A stretch of DNA of 64,000 nucleotides, taken from the NCBI GenBank assembly GCA_963556495.2, contig OY747716.1, positions 33,694,318-33,758,317 on the forward strand, in the 5' to 3' direction. Below are positions 48,099 through 59,309 of this stretch, piece by piece (position 1 is the stretch's first letter; every line of letters starts with the position of its first letter). Made by a program: the position numbers and the translations under genes. The DNA comes from Valencia hispanica. Its lineage: Eukaryota > Chordata > Actinopteri > Cyprinodontiformes > Valenciidae. The notes beneath the pieces were generated by a model. It saw nothing but the letters and a program-made list of their open reading frames with translations. It made no database searches and was not told the origin of the DNA.

Positions 48099-48536
48099 CA
48101 ATGGACCCCCGCCTATTTGCAGTTCAGTATTTACAGATTCACCTTGCAGAATTTTTTCGTGGAATGTGACTCTGGATTATTTGCAGAAAACCCATCTATT
48201 CGCAGATTCTTTTTGTAGAGCACATCTACAATGTTTAAAAGAAAATGCAGGTACACCTTCGCACAATACTACTTGATATGCTGTTGGCTGGCATTTGTAA
48301 AGCAACCAATTCAGAAGTGCAATTTTTTTTTTCTTTGCTGCTGATTGGCTGTAGTCCCAAGAGTGGACAACAGTTTTCACAGTGTATACTAATGCATATT
48401 AATGTATAATTGGTGTTTAAACTATTTAAATAAGCAGTTATAAGCATTTTTAAAGTGGATCTCAAGTGTTCACACATTTAGGCTATTCACGGGCAGTTGT
48501 GGTCTCTAAATCACCGTTAATACTGGGTGTCCACTG
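48099..48536. mobile_element. possible mariner/Tigger-like MITE
   Basis: The left end caatggacccccgcctattt and right end gggtgtccactg are inverted and flanked by TA on both sides. Words like tatttgcag/tattcgcag recur inside each end. The form fits non-autonomous Tigger or mariner elements. No coding capacity. Confidence 0.5.
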
Positions 48537-48538
48537 TA

Positions 48539-50492
48539 CTTTGTTTATCTGCAATTGTTTTTGCTTGGATTTCAAGTAAAAGCAATAATACTGTTACATA
48601 TAATACACAAAGAACAGATGCTTCCTGAACAGATGCTCACTCAGCATTAGACGACACCAGTCCATCACAGAGCAACAGTTTAAAAGTATATTATTAACAC
48701 ATCTGAGGATCTGAAGCTATTTTGCTGTTTTATTTTTGGTTAGGTGTATAAAACATGTTTCTATGAAGAAAGTATTGATTCTATTTGTGCTAATATTATC
48801 ATTTAGGAAAATATTTGCATATTGACCTTTTTTTAATTTTCTGAAATGTTAATGAAACCACAACACAAGATTACAATATGACTTTTTAATTTGAAGAAAT
48901 TATTTAATTACAAAACAGCCCTCTGAGCAGTCATAATTACAGTAATTGACAAAGATTAAGTCGGCTTAGATAAAAGATTTTGAGGTAATCAAACACTTAA
49001 GGTGTACGAACCTTCCAAAGAAAAGGAAACAAATGAGCATAAATCTTCTGTGATAATTTCTCTCTGTGCTGGAGTTGTGTAAACTGGGGGAATTCCTATT
49101 GTTGGCAGATGTACCATCATGCCTTGAAACTCCTTCAGGCATCTGTTCTACAAGTCCCGGCTTTACGAGACACAGCCTGAGGAGCTCAGCCAAAATATTC
49201 AAACCAAGTATAAAAAATAAGTCATCACGTACTCTGGATGAGAGACGGACCAGGAATTGTCTCATGAGGATGACATGCGAGGAAAAGAAGCAAAAATATG
49301 TCACTTTGATTCTTTGCTGTTCAGTAAGCATGAAATAATAATGGTTTGTGACAAATAGGAACATCAAAGTCCTTGTGAAAGATTTAGACTTGCTTTGTGT
49401 AGACAGGTACGTGCAGGCCTAAACAAGCCTCAATGAACATTTAATAAATCTTACATTGAAGGAGGAAACCCCTCAGCAGATTGACTAACTGCTGACAGCT
49501 TTATGACAAAATTACTATTGTTGCACTGAGAGCACTCATCATTAGTTAAATCAATAGTAAGGCATGATCATTTATAGTACACCACACTTCTAGAGTTTCT
49601 GTCAACCCTTTCATTTGGTCCAAGTCTATCACCAGACACCTGCACTACAACACACAGGTTCTCCTAATAGGCAGTAGTTATGAGCTGAAAACCTGTAACA
49701 TGACACCTTGCAGCATTTAGAGAACAACATACCTCTGAAGGTCTGCTGTAAATCAGTAATTTTGCAAACATTTTAGTGGATCATACTTTTGATTTTTTTG
49801 CAAATGCTTTAATTTTAGAAGCGTACTGTTGCATAATAATTCCTCATGTTGTGTTGAACTTGCAGTATAGACTTGAGTCAGCAAAATTTAAAACGTTTCT
49901 TTGATTTGACAGTATCATACTGAAGTGGATCCCTTAGGCCTTACTTGCTCTTTAAATGTTCTTCGTCTTCATGAAAGGTTTTGCATAGAAATTGAGTGAA
50001 TATGACAAATACCAAAAAAGAAAATCATTATTATCTTTTTCTGTATATTTCTATTATGACGTTGTGCAGTTTTCCCAATATGTATCTGTTTTTTGATCCC
50101 CGACTTAACAGTGGCGCACTGTGGTGACCCTAAACTTTTGCTGGTTGAAGCCCACAAATGTTGGTAATGATCAAGTTAGCTTAAAGCACAATTGCAAAAC
50201 CGTAAAGACTACTGATTTTATCTCTAGTCACTTAAAAATAACTTTTTTGCTAAATTTATTTCTGGAGATACTCTCAAGATTCTACACTTGGTATTCATGA
50301 CCAACAGTGTGTTATTCAGACCCCGTCATTAGAAAACCACTGGACACGAGAAATGATTTTGTTCGCTTCTTCTTTTAGATGAATTTGCAATGCCAGTGTC
50401 TTCAACTCTGTTTAAATAAATTCATCATTACAACTACCCAGGGTTTAAAAACTTAAACTTCAAAAGCAGAAAAATGCTAAATAGTTTCACAA
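48539..50492. other. unassigned, possibly single-copy in part
   Basis: 49050-49300 has overlapping open frames on both strands and near-balanced base composition but no family signature. The rest is AT-rich. Confidence 0.3.
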
Positions 50493-51033
50493 TAGGTTTG
50501 TTTCCACTTTCAGAACTTTAGGGTAATTTGACCGGACCTTTCCAGTATGCGCATGTCTCCACTTCACAATGCCGCCCTGACAGGGCTGTTTTCGGGGCCA
50601 TTTCAGGAACCAGCAAAATACCAGTCTGGGGGTATGTACTCGGAAATGGCCCAGTGGAGTCGCTGGAAGAGAGCTGTGCTAAACTCACACTGATTGGTTG
50701 TAATTCAGAGGGAAATTACCAGATGTTGCCAAACAACTGGCTTTGTAAAATAAGACTTTCTGGCAGTTTATAGCATAGCAGACAGAAACACGGGGACCAT
50801 ACCTGCTTCTTCCATATGAATCTCTTGTTATTTCTGCTGCTGCTTTTGGCGCTGATCACTGACGCTACTCACTGTTGAAACTCTTGTGATACATTGACCC
50901 GTTAGCTAAATCCTTAAAGGGTCAATTTTGTCTGGAGACACGACAGCTGAGAGGAGTGGGCCAAAAGATTTACCCCCAATAGAAGAAAGTTCGGTCAAAT
51001 TACCCTAAAGTTCCTATAGTGGAAACGCTCCTA
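50493..51033. mobile_element. MITE family X, copy 1 (intact ends)
   Basis: The left end is taggtttgtttccacttt then gaactttagggtaatttgac. The right end inverted is taggagcgtttccactatag then gaactttagggtaatttgac. The terminal repeats are about 45 bp and strongly matched. The interior is non-coding. This 541-bp copy defines the family represented also at 41184-41759 and 53991-54400. No clear target duplication, so the superfamily is open. Confidence 0.75.
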
Positions 51034-51199
51034 TTTATATTTCTGTGTTTTTTTTTACAATAAATATTAGGGTTTTGGCATTCATGCAAAAAAAAAAATC
51101 TTTGGAAAAATTTCTTAACCTAAGGGGTTATCTCAATCCTCATTAATTAAGCTTTAGACTTTTGTATACAGGCTAGGTGACACTTTTTCTTTAAAATCT

Positions 51200-51319
51200 G
51201 TCTTGCGGTATCCCTCAGGGGTCCTCTCTTGGACCTGTTGTTTTTGCTCTCTATGTTCTACCTTTGGGTTCAATTCTTAAAGAGCATGGGATCACTCAGA
51301 TTTATGTACTACTGTAAAC
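51200..51319 (+). pseudogene. L2 reverse-transcriptase fragment
   Basis: One frame reads [20 protein letters not shown] and [11 protein letters not shown], the conserved PQGS.LGP block just before the catalytic YADD. It is only about 40 codons and ends in TAA at the position where the SYADD block would follow. Confidence 0.65.
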
Positions 51320-51630
51320 TTTGCATTTACATGAGAAGATTTATTACACAGAAAAATTTCACTATTTAAAAAACACCAATTTGGTCAGCAATAGTATATG
51401 TTACCAGACAAAGAACCCACCTGCCACTTAATAGGTACTTGCAAAGCAAGATATTTCAAGATTTTATTTGTTTATTTGTTTGTTTATAATTTTGGTGATT
51501 ATGCCTTACAGGTTATGAAAACCCCAAATTCAAAATCTCAGAAAATTTGAATATTGCATCAAATCAATAAAATTATGATTTTAAATAGAAGAATGTCGGA
51601 CCTCTGAAAAGTATAATCATGCATATGTAC

Positions 51631-52176
51631 TCAGTACTTGGTTTGGGCCCCTTTTGCGTCAATTACTGCCTCAAAGCAGCGTGGCATGGATGCCATCAGA
51701 CTGTGGCACTGCTGAGGTGTTATGGAAGACCAGGTTGCTTCAATAGCTGCCTTCAGTTCTTCTACATTGTTCTGTCTCATGTCTCTCATCTTTCTCTTGG
51801 CAATACCCCATAGATTATCTGTGGGGTTCAGGTCAGGCGAGTCTGCTGGCCAATCAAGCACAGTAATCCTGTGGTCAATGAACCAGGTTTCGGTACTTTT
51901 GGCAGTGTCGACAGGTGCCAAGTCCTGCTGGAACATGAAGTCAGCTTCTCCATAAAGCTCTTCTGCGGAAGGAAGCATCAAGTGCTCCAAAATATCCTGG
52001 TAGACGGCTGCGTTCATCCCTGCTGGATGTGCACATTTTTCTTCCACACTTTTCCCTGCCACATAACTTTGGGAACATCCAACTTCTTTTGCAATTACCT
52101 TTTGAGGCTTTCCCTCCCTATGGAGGGTGTAAATTATGGTTTCCTACACAACTGTCAGGTCAGTAGTCTTCCACAT
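51631..52176 (-). pseudogene. Tc1 transposase, catalytic half with E-to-D change
   Basis: The reverse strand starts near 52176 with remnants of the HTH (HREGKPQKVIAKEVGCS). A deletion removes the middle, including the first catalytic Asp. From 52062 a clean 143-codon frame reads NAAVYQDILEHLMLPSAEEL, FQQDLAPVDTAKSTETW (second catalytic Asp), LDWPADSPDLNPTDNLWG and WSSITPQQCHSLMASMPR, ending GAQTKY. The DD34E spacing is kept (34 residues), but the last acidic residue is Asp (GAT, 51817-51819) instead of Glu. It cannot encode an active enzyme. Confidence 0.8.
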
Positions 52177-52356
52177 GATTGTGATTCCTACTGAACCAGA
52201 CTAAGAGACAATTTAAAGATTAATTAGCTGATTAGAGTGTGACACTTTTAGCCTAAAATAATTAACCTTTTCAAAATATTCACAATATAGATTTTGAATG
52301 TGGGGTTTACATAAGCTGTACGTCATAATCAAAATTATTACAAATAATGGCTTGAA

Positions 52357-52678
52357 TTAACGGCTGGTAGTTGGTAGCACTGTTGCCTTGCAGCAAGAAG
52401 GTCCTTGGTTTGAATTGTTGCCTGGGGTCTTTCTGCATGGAGTTTGCATGGTCTCCCTGTGCATGCATGGGTTATCTCCGGGCACTCCAGCTTCCTTCCA
52501 CAGTCCAAAAACATGACTGTTAGGTGAATTGGTTTCTCTAAATTGCCCTTATGTATGAGTGCGTGCGTGTATGGCTGTTTGTCCTGTATGTCTCTGTGTT
52601 ACTCATGACTGCTGGAGATAGGCACCAGCCCCCCCGCAACCCTGCATAGGATGAACAAGTACAGAAAATGGATGGATG
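52357..52678 (+). mobile_element. tRNA-derived SINE, complete copy with target duplication
   Basis: Flanked by ggcttgaa at 52349-52356 and 52679-52686. The head has an A-box-like tagttggtagc and a B-box-like ggtttgaattg about 40 bp apart, as in a tRNA. The body runs cctggggtctttctgcatgg, ccagcttccttccacagtcc, aaacatgactgttaggtgaa, tgtatgtctctgtgttac. The tail is aaaatggatggatgg. It is about 322 bp and is the reference copy for the other SINE pieces in the window. Transcription by RNA polymerase III is expected from the boxes; mobilisation would need a LINE. Confidence 0.85.
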
Positions 52679-52800
52679 GGCTTGAAATATCTCGCTTTGC
52701 ATGTAATGAGTCAATGTCATATATTAGTTTCCCCTTTTAAGTGGAATTACTGAAATAAATAAACTTTGGCATGACGTACTAATTTTTTGAGTTTTTAATT

Positions 52801-53990
52801 TTTGTATTTATTTTTACACAGCATTAGTGAGTTGTCACACTTTCAATTTTTTTTATGTTTTTTACATGTCGTCAGAGAAAACTCATACAAAAATATCTAT
52901 TTGAAGCAAAAGTCTTTCCAAAGGAGATGTTTCTGAAATAAAGTTTGCATAAATCACTATAATCTTGTTGAGATTGGTCATTTGAGTGATTTTAATATGG
53001 CAGAATTTGAAACTGAAACTGTCTCCACTCTGGCTGGCAGGGTCCGAGTGGGTCTCATTTTCAGCCTTGGAATTTCATGCCTTTGACAGGTCCATTTTAA
53101 ATCACAACCTATTACTTTTAAAATCATGTAATTATAACTTTAACCTAAATGTTAAGTCTACAATATCACACTGTTCTGTAAAGCCTTAATTTAATATATT
53201 TTTCTAAAATGTATTCAATTCATTGCAAATGAGGCTTCATTCACAATATAGATTTATTTCAACATGAGTGAACATGCATTGTTCTCTACTACCCATGCTT
53301 TTCAACAATATCAGAATTTATATTCACAGATATGAGGATGAGTTAAGGAGCAAATCTCCAACATTTTTTGTTACATCAGAATGTCCTTTTCTGCAGTATC
53401 AAATATTAGGAATTATCTTATTATTATGAAAGAATAAAGAATGAAAATAAATTGCACTGCAGTCTGCAAATTTGTAATTCAATGTATAATATGTCTTTCT
53501 TCTATCTATTATCTTGTTTTTCTCTGTAAAACAAAAGTTTCAAAGAAACATTTCCAAACCTCGTTTGGGCATATTGAGTGGTTATATTGGAACTAATGCT
53601 TGCTTGTTCACAGAAGCTCACCTTTTCCTTCCATACTGACAGGAGCAATCCTCTCATCAGTACTGCTTCTGCTTCTGGCACTAAATCACATTTTAAAAAT
53701 GGTAATAATCTTCTGCACAAATATTCCCTTTTCAAAAAGCCTTCTGAATCAATTCAGCTCAGTTTCAACAATGTAGTACTAAATCATCTAGCATCTCAGG
53801 ACAATTTTCATGTACAGCAGGTCAACAATATATTCTTCAATATATAAATTCTAAAAACATTTACTCAGTGAGAAGCACTACCGGCCCACTCTGGATGTTT
53901 TGGCTGATGGCTGGTGCTGGATCTTGCTTCTGAAGAGAGGCTGCAAGACACTTTCCAAGTTGTGTGGCGTTGCAATATAATGCGGGTTTG
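52801..53990. other. unassigned
   Basis: AT-rich. 53578-53847 is an 89-codon open frame without family features. 53870-53990 may be the interior of a third MITE X copy. Confidence 0.3.
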
Positions 53991-54075
53991 CACAAGCAGA
54001 ACTTCAGGGTAATTTGACAGACCTTCCCGATATGTGCTTGTCTCCACTTCACCGGGCCGAGCCTACAGGCTACTA
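53991..54075 (+). mobile_element. MITE family X, left-end fragment
   Basis: gcagaacttcagggtaattt, gacagaccttcccgatatgt and cttgtctccacttcac match the left end of 50493-51033 in the same orientation, without the outermost bases. Confidence 0.65.
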
Positions 54076-54400
54076 TAGGCGCGTTTCCACAGTTGGAACT
54101 TCAGGGTAATTTAACCAGATCTTTTCTGACTGGGTAATCGGTTGGCCCGCTCCTCTCAGCTGCGGTGTCTCCATTCACAATCGTCCCTTTTAGGAATCAG
54201 CCAAAGACATCCTCATATCACAACTGTTTCAGCAGTGAGTAGCGTCTCTGGTCACTGCAAAAAGGGCACAGAGCAGCATAACAAGAGATCATCAGCCACT
54301 AATCAGCCACTCCGGGCCTCCTGGCTGGTTAACTTGACTCTTCTGTTAGACATTTACTTGTTTTGTTTCTCAAAACTACCATAGTTCCGAGTGCTTTATA
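54076..54400 (-). mobile_element. MITE family X, inverted right-end half
   Basis: taggcgcgtttccacagttg, gaacttcagggtaatttaac, gcccgctcctctcagctgcg and cagcagtgagtagcgtc match the reverse complement of the right half of 50493-51033. It abuts the left-end fragment directly, so two termini of the family are joined at 54075/54076. Confidence 0.7.
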
Positions 54401-55430
54401 CTATATACACTGCCTGCTAACAACAGCTACAAACATCCTTATTTCTCTTAAATTGAATAATTTATTGACTTTTACCTTCAGGTATGAACAGATGTGAAAT
54501 ATTTTCTGAAAAAGGTTTAAAAAATATTCATTGACTCTTCACCTACATTGTTCTAAACTTTGTATCTCTATGGACATTGTGATGTGCTAGGTAGTTACAA
54601 TAAAAAAGAAGACATGGCAGCAGAGTGTAATGTAATAATTTATTTTCAAATTTCTTATTTTATTCAAGCATCTAGCACCAATTTAATTTATATCTGCATG
54701 AGTTCACTTTTTGTTACTTAAAATTTGCAATCTTCCAACTTTTTTTATTAAACCACATTCTGCAGCTGAATATTTTCCCTCCAAGGGATGAATGAAATAA
54801 AAGATAACAACTTGCACCTTGAGCAGTTTTAAAAGTAAGGTTTCACGTTCAGTTGTTGGCACCCGTTTGCTTTGGCTGAGAATTTACTTCCGAGATACCA
54901 AGATGTAATAGTCGGACCTCTTAAAGCAGATGTATCATATGTTTCTTTATTAAAAATAAGGACTTTTTGCAGTTCTGATCTCTGAACATTTTATCACAAA
55001 ACATAAACAGTAATATTGCTATTGTTTGGTGGACCTTTAAGTTGTTCCCATAAAACTGTCCAGAATTCCAGTCTTGCTTGGGCTAAACATCAAATCCAAC
55101 ATGACACATTCATGCAGGTTATACTTCGCTATGATATTTCCTCTTTGACATTTTCTTTAAGCACAAACTGCCAGTAGAAAGAAAAAAACCTCTCTAAACA
55201 ATACCAACTTGTTTGAGTGAAACGCTTAAGTTTAATCTCATTTGGTTGATTAAAGGAGCTTAAGGCACGAAGAATGTTATGCAAGTTGTGTCATAACAGA
55301 GATTGGAAAGGGGATTTAGAAATAGAAGAAAGTCTTACAAATGTCAAAAATTTGGGACAAATGAACACATTTTGTCTTTTTAGGTTACTAAAAAGAGTCA
55401 ATTTTACATTGGCCTATAAGTAAATGCATC
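54401..55430. other. unassigned
   Basis: AT-rich; no recognised features. Confidence 0.3.
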
Positions 55431-55738
55431 TGCACGGTGGCGTATTTTGTAGCACTATTGCCTCACAGCAACAGTCCTGGGTCCTAGCTTCAAATTCTGG
55501 CCTAGGGTATCACTGCATGCTGTTAGCGTGTTCTCCCCATGTCCAAAAACCTGACTGTTAGGTTAATTGCATAGTCTAAATCGGCCCGAAGTATGAGGGT
55601 GTTTTTGCAGGGTTGGTTGTCCTGAGAGTCTCTGTGTTGCACTGTGATGGACTACTGACCTGTCCTAGGAGAACCCCACCTCTCACCCAATGACTAATGG
55701 AGATAGACATACCCCCCCCCCCACACACACACACACAC
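55431..55738 (+). mobile_element. tRNA-derived SINE, diverged copy ending in C/AC run
   Basis: tagcactattgcctcacagc, aaaaacctgactgttaggtt, aattgcatagtctaaatcgg, gtctctgtgttgcactgtga and tctcacccaatgactaatgg follow the SINE order. The 3' end has become a C11 plus (AC)n run at 55711-55738. Confidence 0.7.
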
Positions 55739-55789
55739 TAGATACAATAGACCAACCAAAGGTAAAGCATAATTGTTGAGTGAAAAAAA

Positions 55790-56875
55790 TGATACATCGT
55801 TTGAGAAATCTGTGGCTTGCATTTGTATTCAACCCTGTTTACTTTGATACCCCTAAATAAAAATACAATTCAGCCATCTGCCTTCAGGAGGCACCTCATA
55901 TAGTTGTTCTGTAAAGATTTATTAGAGATTAGTGAAAAAACATCATTATGAAGACCCAGGAACAGAGCAGACAAATCTGGAATACAGTTGTAAAGATGTT
56001 TAAAGCAGGGTTAGGTTATAACACAATATCCCAAGCTTTGAACATATCAATGAGCGTATGGTATATCTGAAAACCAACACATTGCTGTCCTGAACTGACA
56101 GGGTGAGCAAGGAGAGCATTAATTGCAGAATCAGCCAATAAGCCCAGTAAACTCTGGAGGAGCTGCCTACTAACACTGCCTATAACCCTGAACACACTAT
56201 ACCTATATATAACATGGCAGTGGCAGCATCATGCTGTGTAAATGCTTTCCCCTCTGCAGGGACAGGGAAGCGGTTCAGAGCTTTTGGTAAGATTGATGGT
56301 AAACACAAGGCAGTCCTGCAAGAAATCCTGTTAGAAGATGCAAAAGACTAGTGAATGAGGTGGAGGGTTACCTTCCAAGAGTAAAACAACCATTAGTAAC
56401 AGCCAGAGCTACAATTGATGTTTAGATCAAAGCATTAGAATGGCGCCGTTAAAGTCCAGACCCAAATCCAACAAAGAATTTGTGGCAAACCTTAAAAATG
56501 TATGTTTGTCTGCATTCTCCATCCAATCTGACTGAAACTGTCATTTTTATAAAGATTAATTGGCAAAAAAGTATTTTGTAGATGTGCAAAGATGTACACA
56601 AGTAGAAATTAATCTAAAAGTTGCACAACATCAGCTCTGGAATGCTTGGATTTAAAACTCAAGAGGTAAAGCCATGCTGTACCATGAAGACATGCTACTG
56701 TAATTGCTGTATAAAGTGGATTTAAAAAATATTGACATATGGGACCTGAATACAAATGTACACCACACTTTTTAGTTTTGTTTGTAAAAAATCTTTTAGA
56801 ATCAGAAATCCTTTTTAATCCAAATTCTGTGGTTTAAGGTTGTAATATAACAAAGATGAAAAAGTAGATTTCCTC
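55790..56875 (+). pseudogene. Tc1-like element fossil
   Basis: In order: ataacacaatatcccaagct (HTH start region), tgacagggtgagcaaggaga, atggcagtggcagcatcatg (HGGG region), cagggacagggaagcggttc, gttaccttccaagagtaaaa (QQDN region, decayed), gttaaagtccagacccaaat (PDLNP region), aatttgtggcaaacc (NLW). It ends with 3' UTR blocks to about 56875. All frames are broken. Same family as the fossils at 14592, 24026, 32455 and 58482. Confidence 0.75.
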
Positions 56876-58481
56876 TAATGGGTTGACTTAGCAGGTAAAA
56901 TTCAGCTTACATCATTTAAGTGTTGACAAAACCCTGTACAGACCATATTTGCTGCAACTCTGAGCCTCACATATCCCTTCTCAAGAGGACACCCTCCTCC
57001 TCTTTCCCTCATCAACACTCACATAATGCACAGATTGTAACTTCAGCTCGTTTTCATCATTTTTCTCAAAAGGTGCACGCTGTTTACAAAACCACAACAA
57101 ATGTGACACCTAGCGTGTCGGTGGGTACAAAGCCCCAGTCGAGTGATCTGGACCTGGGAGTGAAAGATGAAAGCTTACACCAAGATTGGAGCTCTTGGTG
57201 ACGTTCAGACAGACAGCTGGAAAGAAAGGACAGAGAAGACAACTAGTTGTGCAGGACAGGGAAGACAGGGTGGTGAGGGGAGGTTAAGCCAAGGCCAAGG
57301 CTAACGTCTTTCCTGTTTGATATACTTTGATATGAGCACTGCAGACTGTGAGTGTAAAAGGGCGATAAGTAGGGACTTGTCAGAGTCTTTATGGGATGCA
57401 CCGTTTGTTTATTAATCACTAGGTTCTGTGATGTGTCTCTCATCACCCCAACAGGTATAATTAAGCTTTAAAGGGCATGGGGGAGGCTTGATGTGTCTGC
57501 AATTCATTTTATCTCCTTGTTCCTTTTGAAGTCACTGCATGTGAGTGTACACTGCAGAGTGTGTGTGTGTACAGTAGGTGAGTGAATCTCTGTATGGTCA
57601 GGGGGGCTGCGCTATAAGGAATCTGTCTGTGGTTCCCGTGTTGCATGACCTGAAACGTCTGCTTACACGCCAGCTCATTTAGCCTGACACGTCTTGTTTA
57701 GCCTCTGTGGATGCTGTCATTTCAAGCACTGACAGTTCAAAGGTTGGCAGGTTTTGATGGCCAGGAATTGTGGTGCTTTGTGGGACATCTTGGGTTCCCA
57801 GCAGGCAGCTGTGGAAGCCCTTTTTATTTTGTCCCGTCACCGAAAGTATGCGACAGGTGTCGGTGGTGAAAACAAGACAAAGAGCTGTCTTGTTGTGATT
57901 GGCGAAGGGCTGTTGAGCAGAACCAAAAGGTTAAGCGAAGCAAAATATGCATCAGAGAAATGTTCTTTCTTTACCACTTCATCTGTCCTGAAATTTTCTT
58001 GTGGTGTCAAATGAGATATTTTGAGCAGGACATCATGTTGGAATGTAAACAATCAGCACTCCTCAGCAGCCTTGATCTTCTGACTGTCTTTCAGCAAGAT
58101 ATATTCTTACTTATTTTACCTTTAAAGAAAAAAAAATCTAGAAACCAAAACAGGCTTTTCTCTTCCAAGTAAAATCAAATAACTGAAATAACAACTTTGA
58201 AGCAATACATGCTATCAAAACACCTCTGCTACCTGTAAGTAGGCCAGACCATTGTCCATAGAGTCTGATGTACTCCCTCTTGATTCTGCGCTCTCAGGAG
58301 CCGATCTAGGTTAAAAAAGATGAGAAGTTGTCCTGTTTAACTTGGCAATAAGGACCAAACAGGTCAACAATCAATATGTTCATGTTCGATTTGCTCACAT
58401 GGAGGAAAAATCTATGCATTTTATACAGATTTGATGCCTGGTGCCTCATAAGCTATATTCTATATACTTCATTATTTTTTT
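56876..58481. other. unassigned, possibly single-copy
   Basis: 57000-57900 is less AT-rich. A 93-codon frame (56920-57201) ends DLGVKDESLHQDWSSW and a stop, with no recognised family and no splice signals that I trust. Confidence 0.3.
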
Positions 58482-59309
58482 ACACTGCCTCACAAAATTA
58501 TTCATGCAACCTTTTTTGAACTTTGTTACCATGTAACTGTAAAGCTCTATGCGTTTTATTGTGATTTTATGTGATAAAGCAACATAAAGCTGTGTAATAA
58601 AATGGGAGAGAAAGACAAAGAGATGATACATGGTTTATGAAAGTTTTCACTAAGAAAAAAAGTGTGTCATGTATGTGCAATTAGCCCCCTTTACTCTGAT
58701 ACTCCTGTATGAATTTCAGTGTAAATAATTATCTTTAGCAGTCCTCTAATTAAGCGTGTCTTTCCACTTAAACAGCCTGGGGGCAAATAGATAATCGCAA
58801 ACCAAATACAGTAGGAGGATCAGAAAGAAGGTTAATAGTAACTCCAGAGGAGCTGCAGAGATCTAGAGCTCAGGAGGGATAATCTGTTGACAAGAAAACT
58901 ATAGGTCGTGTTCTCTATAAATCTGGCCTTCATGGAAAAGTGACAAGAAGAAAGTTATTTTAAAAAGTCTTGCTTGGCGTTTGCCACAAGCCATGTAAGG
59001 AACAAAGCAAATGTGGAGAAAGCTGCTCTGGTGAGATGAGATCAAATAAAAAAATTTCAGACTCTTTATGTGGTAAACCAATAAAAAAAAAGTATCAGTG
59101 CACATCACCCTGATTAGACCATCCCCACAGTGAAACATGGTGGTATCATGCTGTGGGGATCATTTCCTTCCGCAGGGACAGTGAAGATAGTCAGAGTTGG
59201 TAGGAAGATGGATGGAGCCGAAAAATTGGTAGAAGGCAGAAAGGCCTTCGAATGGAAAGCTAATGGACTGCTTCAACTCTACATGCACAGACATTCTAGA
59301 GCAAATTGC

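Larger units (their letters stand above)
51433..52800 (-). mobile_element. Tc1-like element with long terminal repeats
   Basis: The left end (tgcaaagcaagatatttcaa, ataattttggtgattatgcc, ttatgaaaaccccaaattca) and right end (tgaatgtggggtttacataa, then after the SINE cttgaaatatctcgctttgc) are inverted copies extending over roughly 100 bp. This long-TIR Tc1 type is common in fish. The outermost right part reaches actaattttttgagt near 52785. A SINE lies inside the right terminal repeat. Confidence 0.8.

Noticed and set aside
52400..52440. tRNA-like A and B boxes suggesting a tRNA gene
   Set aside because: No cloverleaf with paired acceptor stem; the boxes are the head of a SINE with body, tail and target duplication.
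56920..57201. 93-codon frame ending in a stop, possibly a terminal exon
   Set aside because: No acceptor that I trust and no recognised family; adjacent to a Tc1 fossil.
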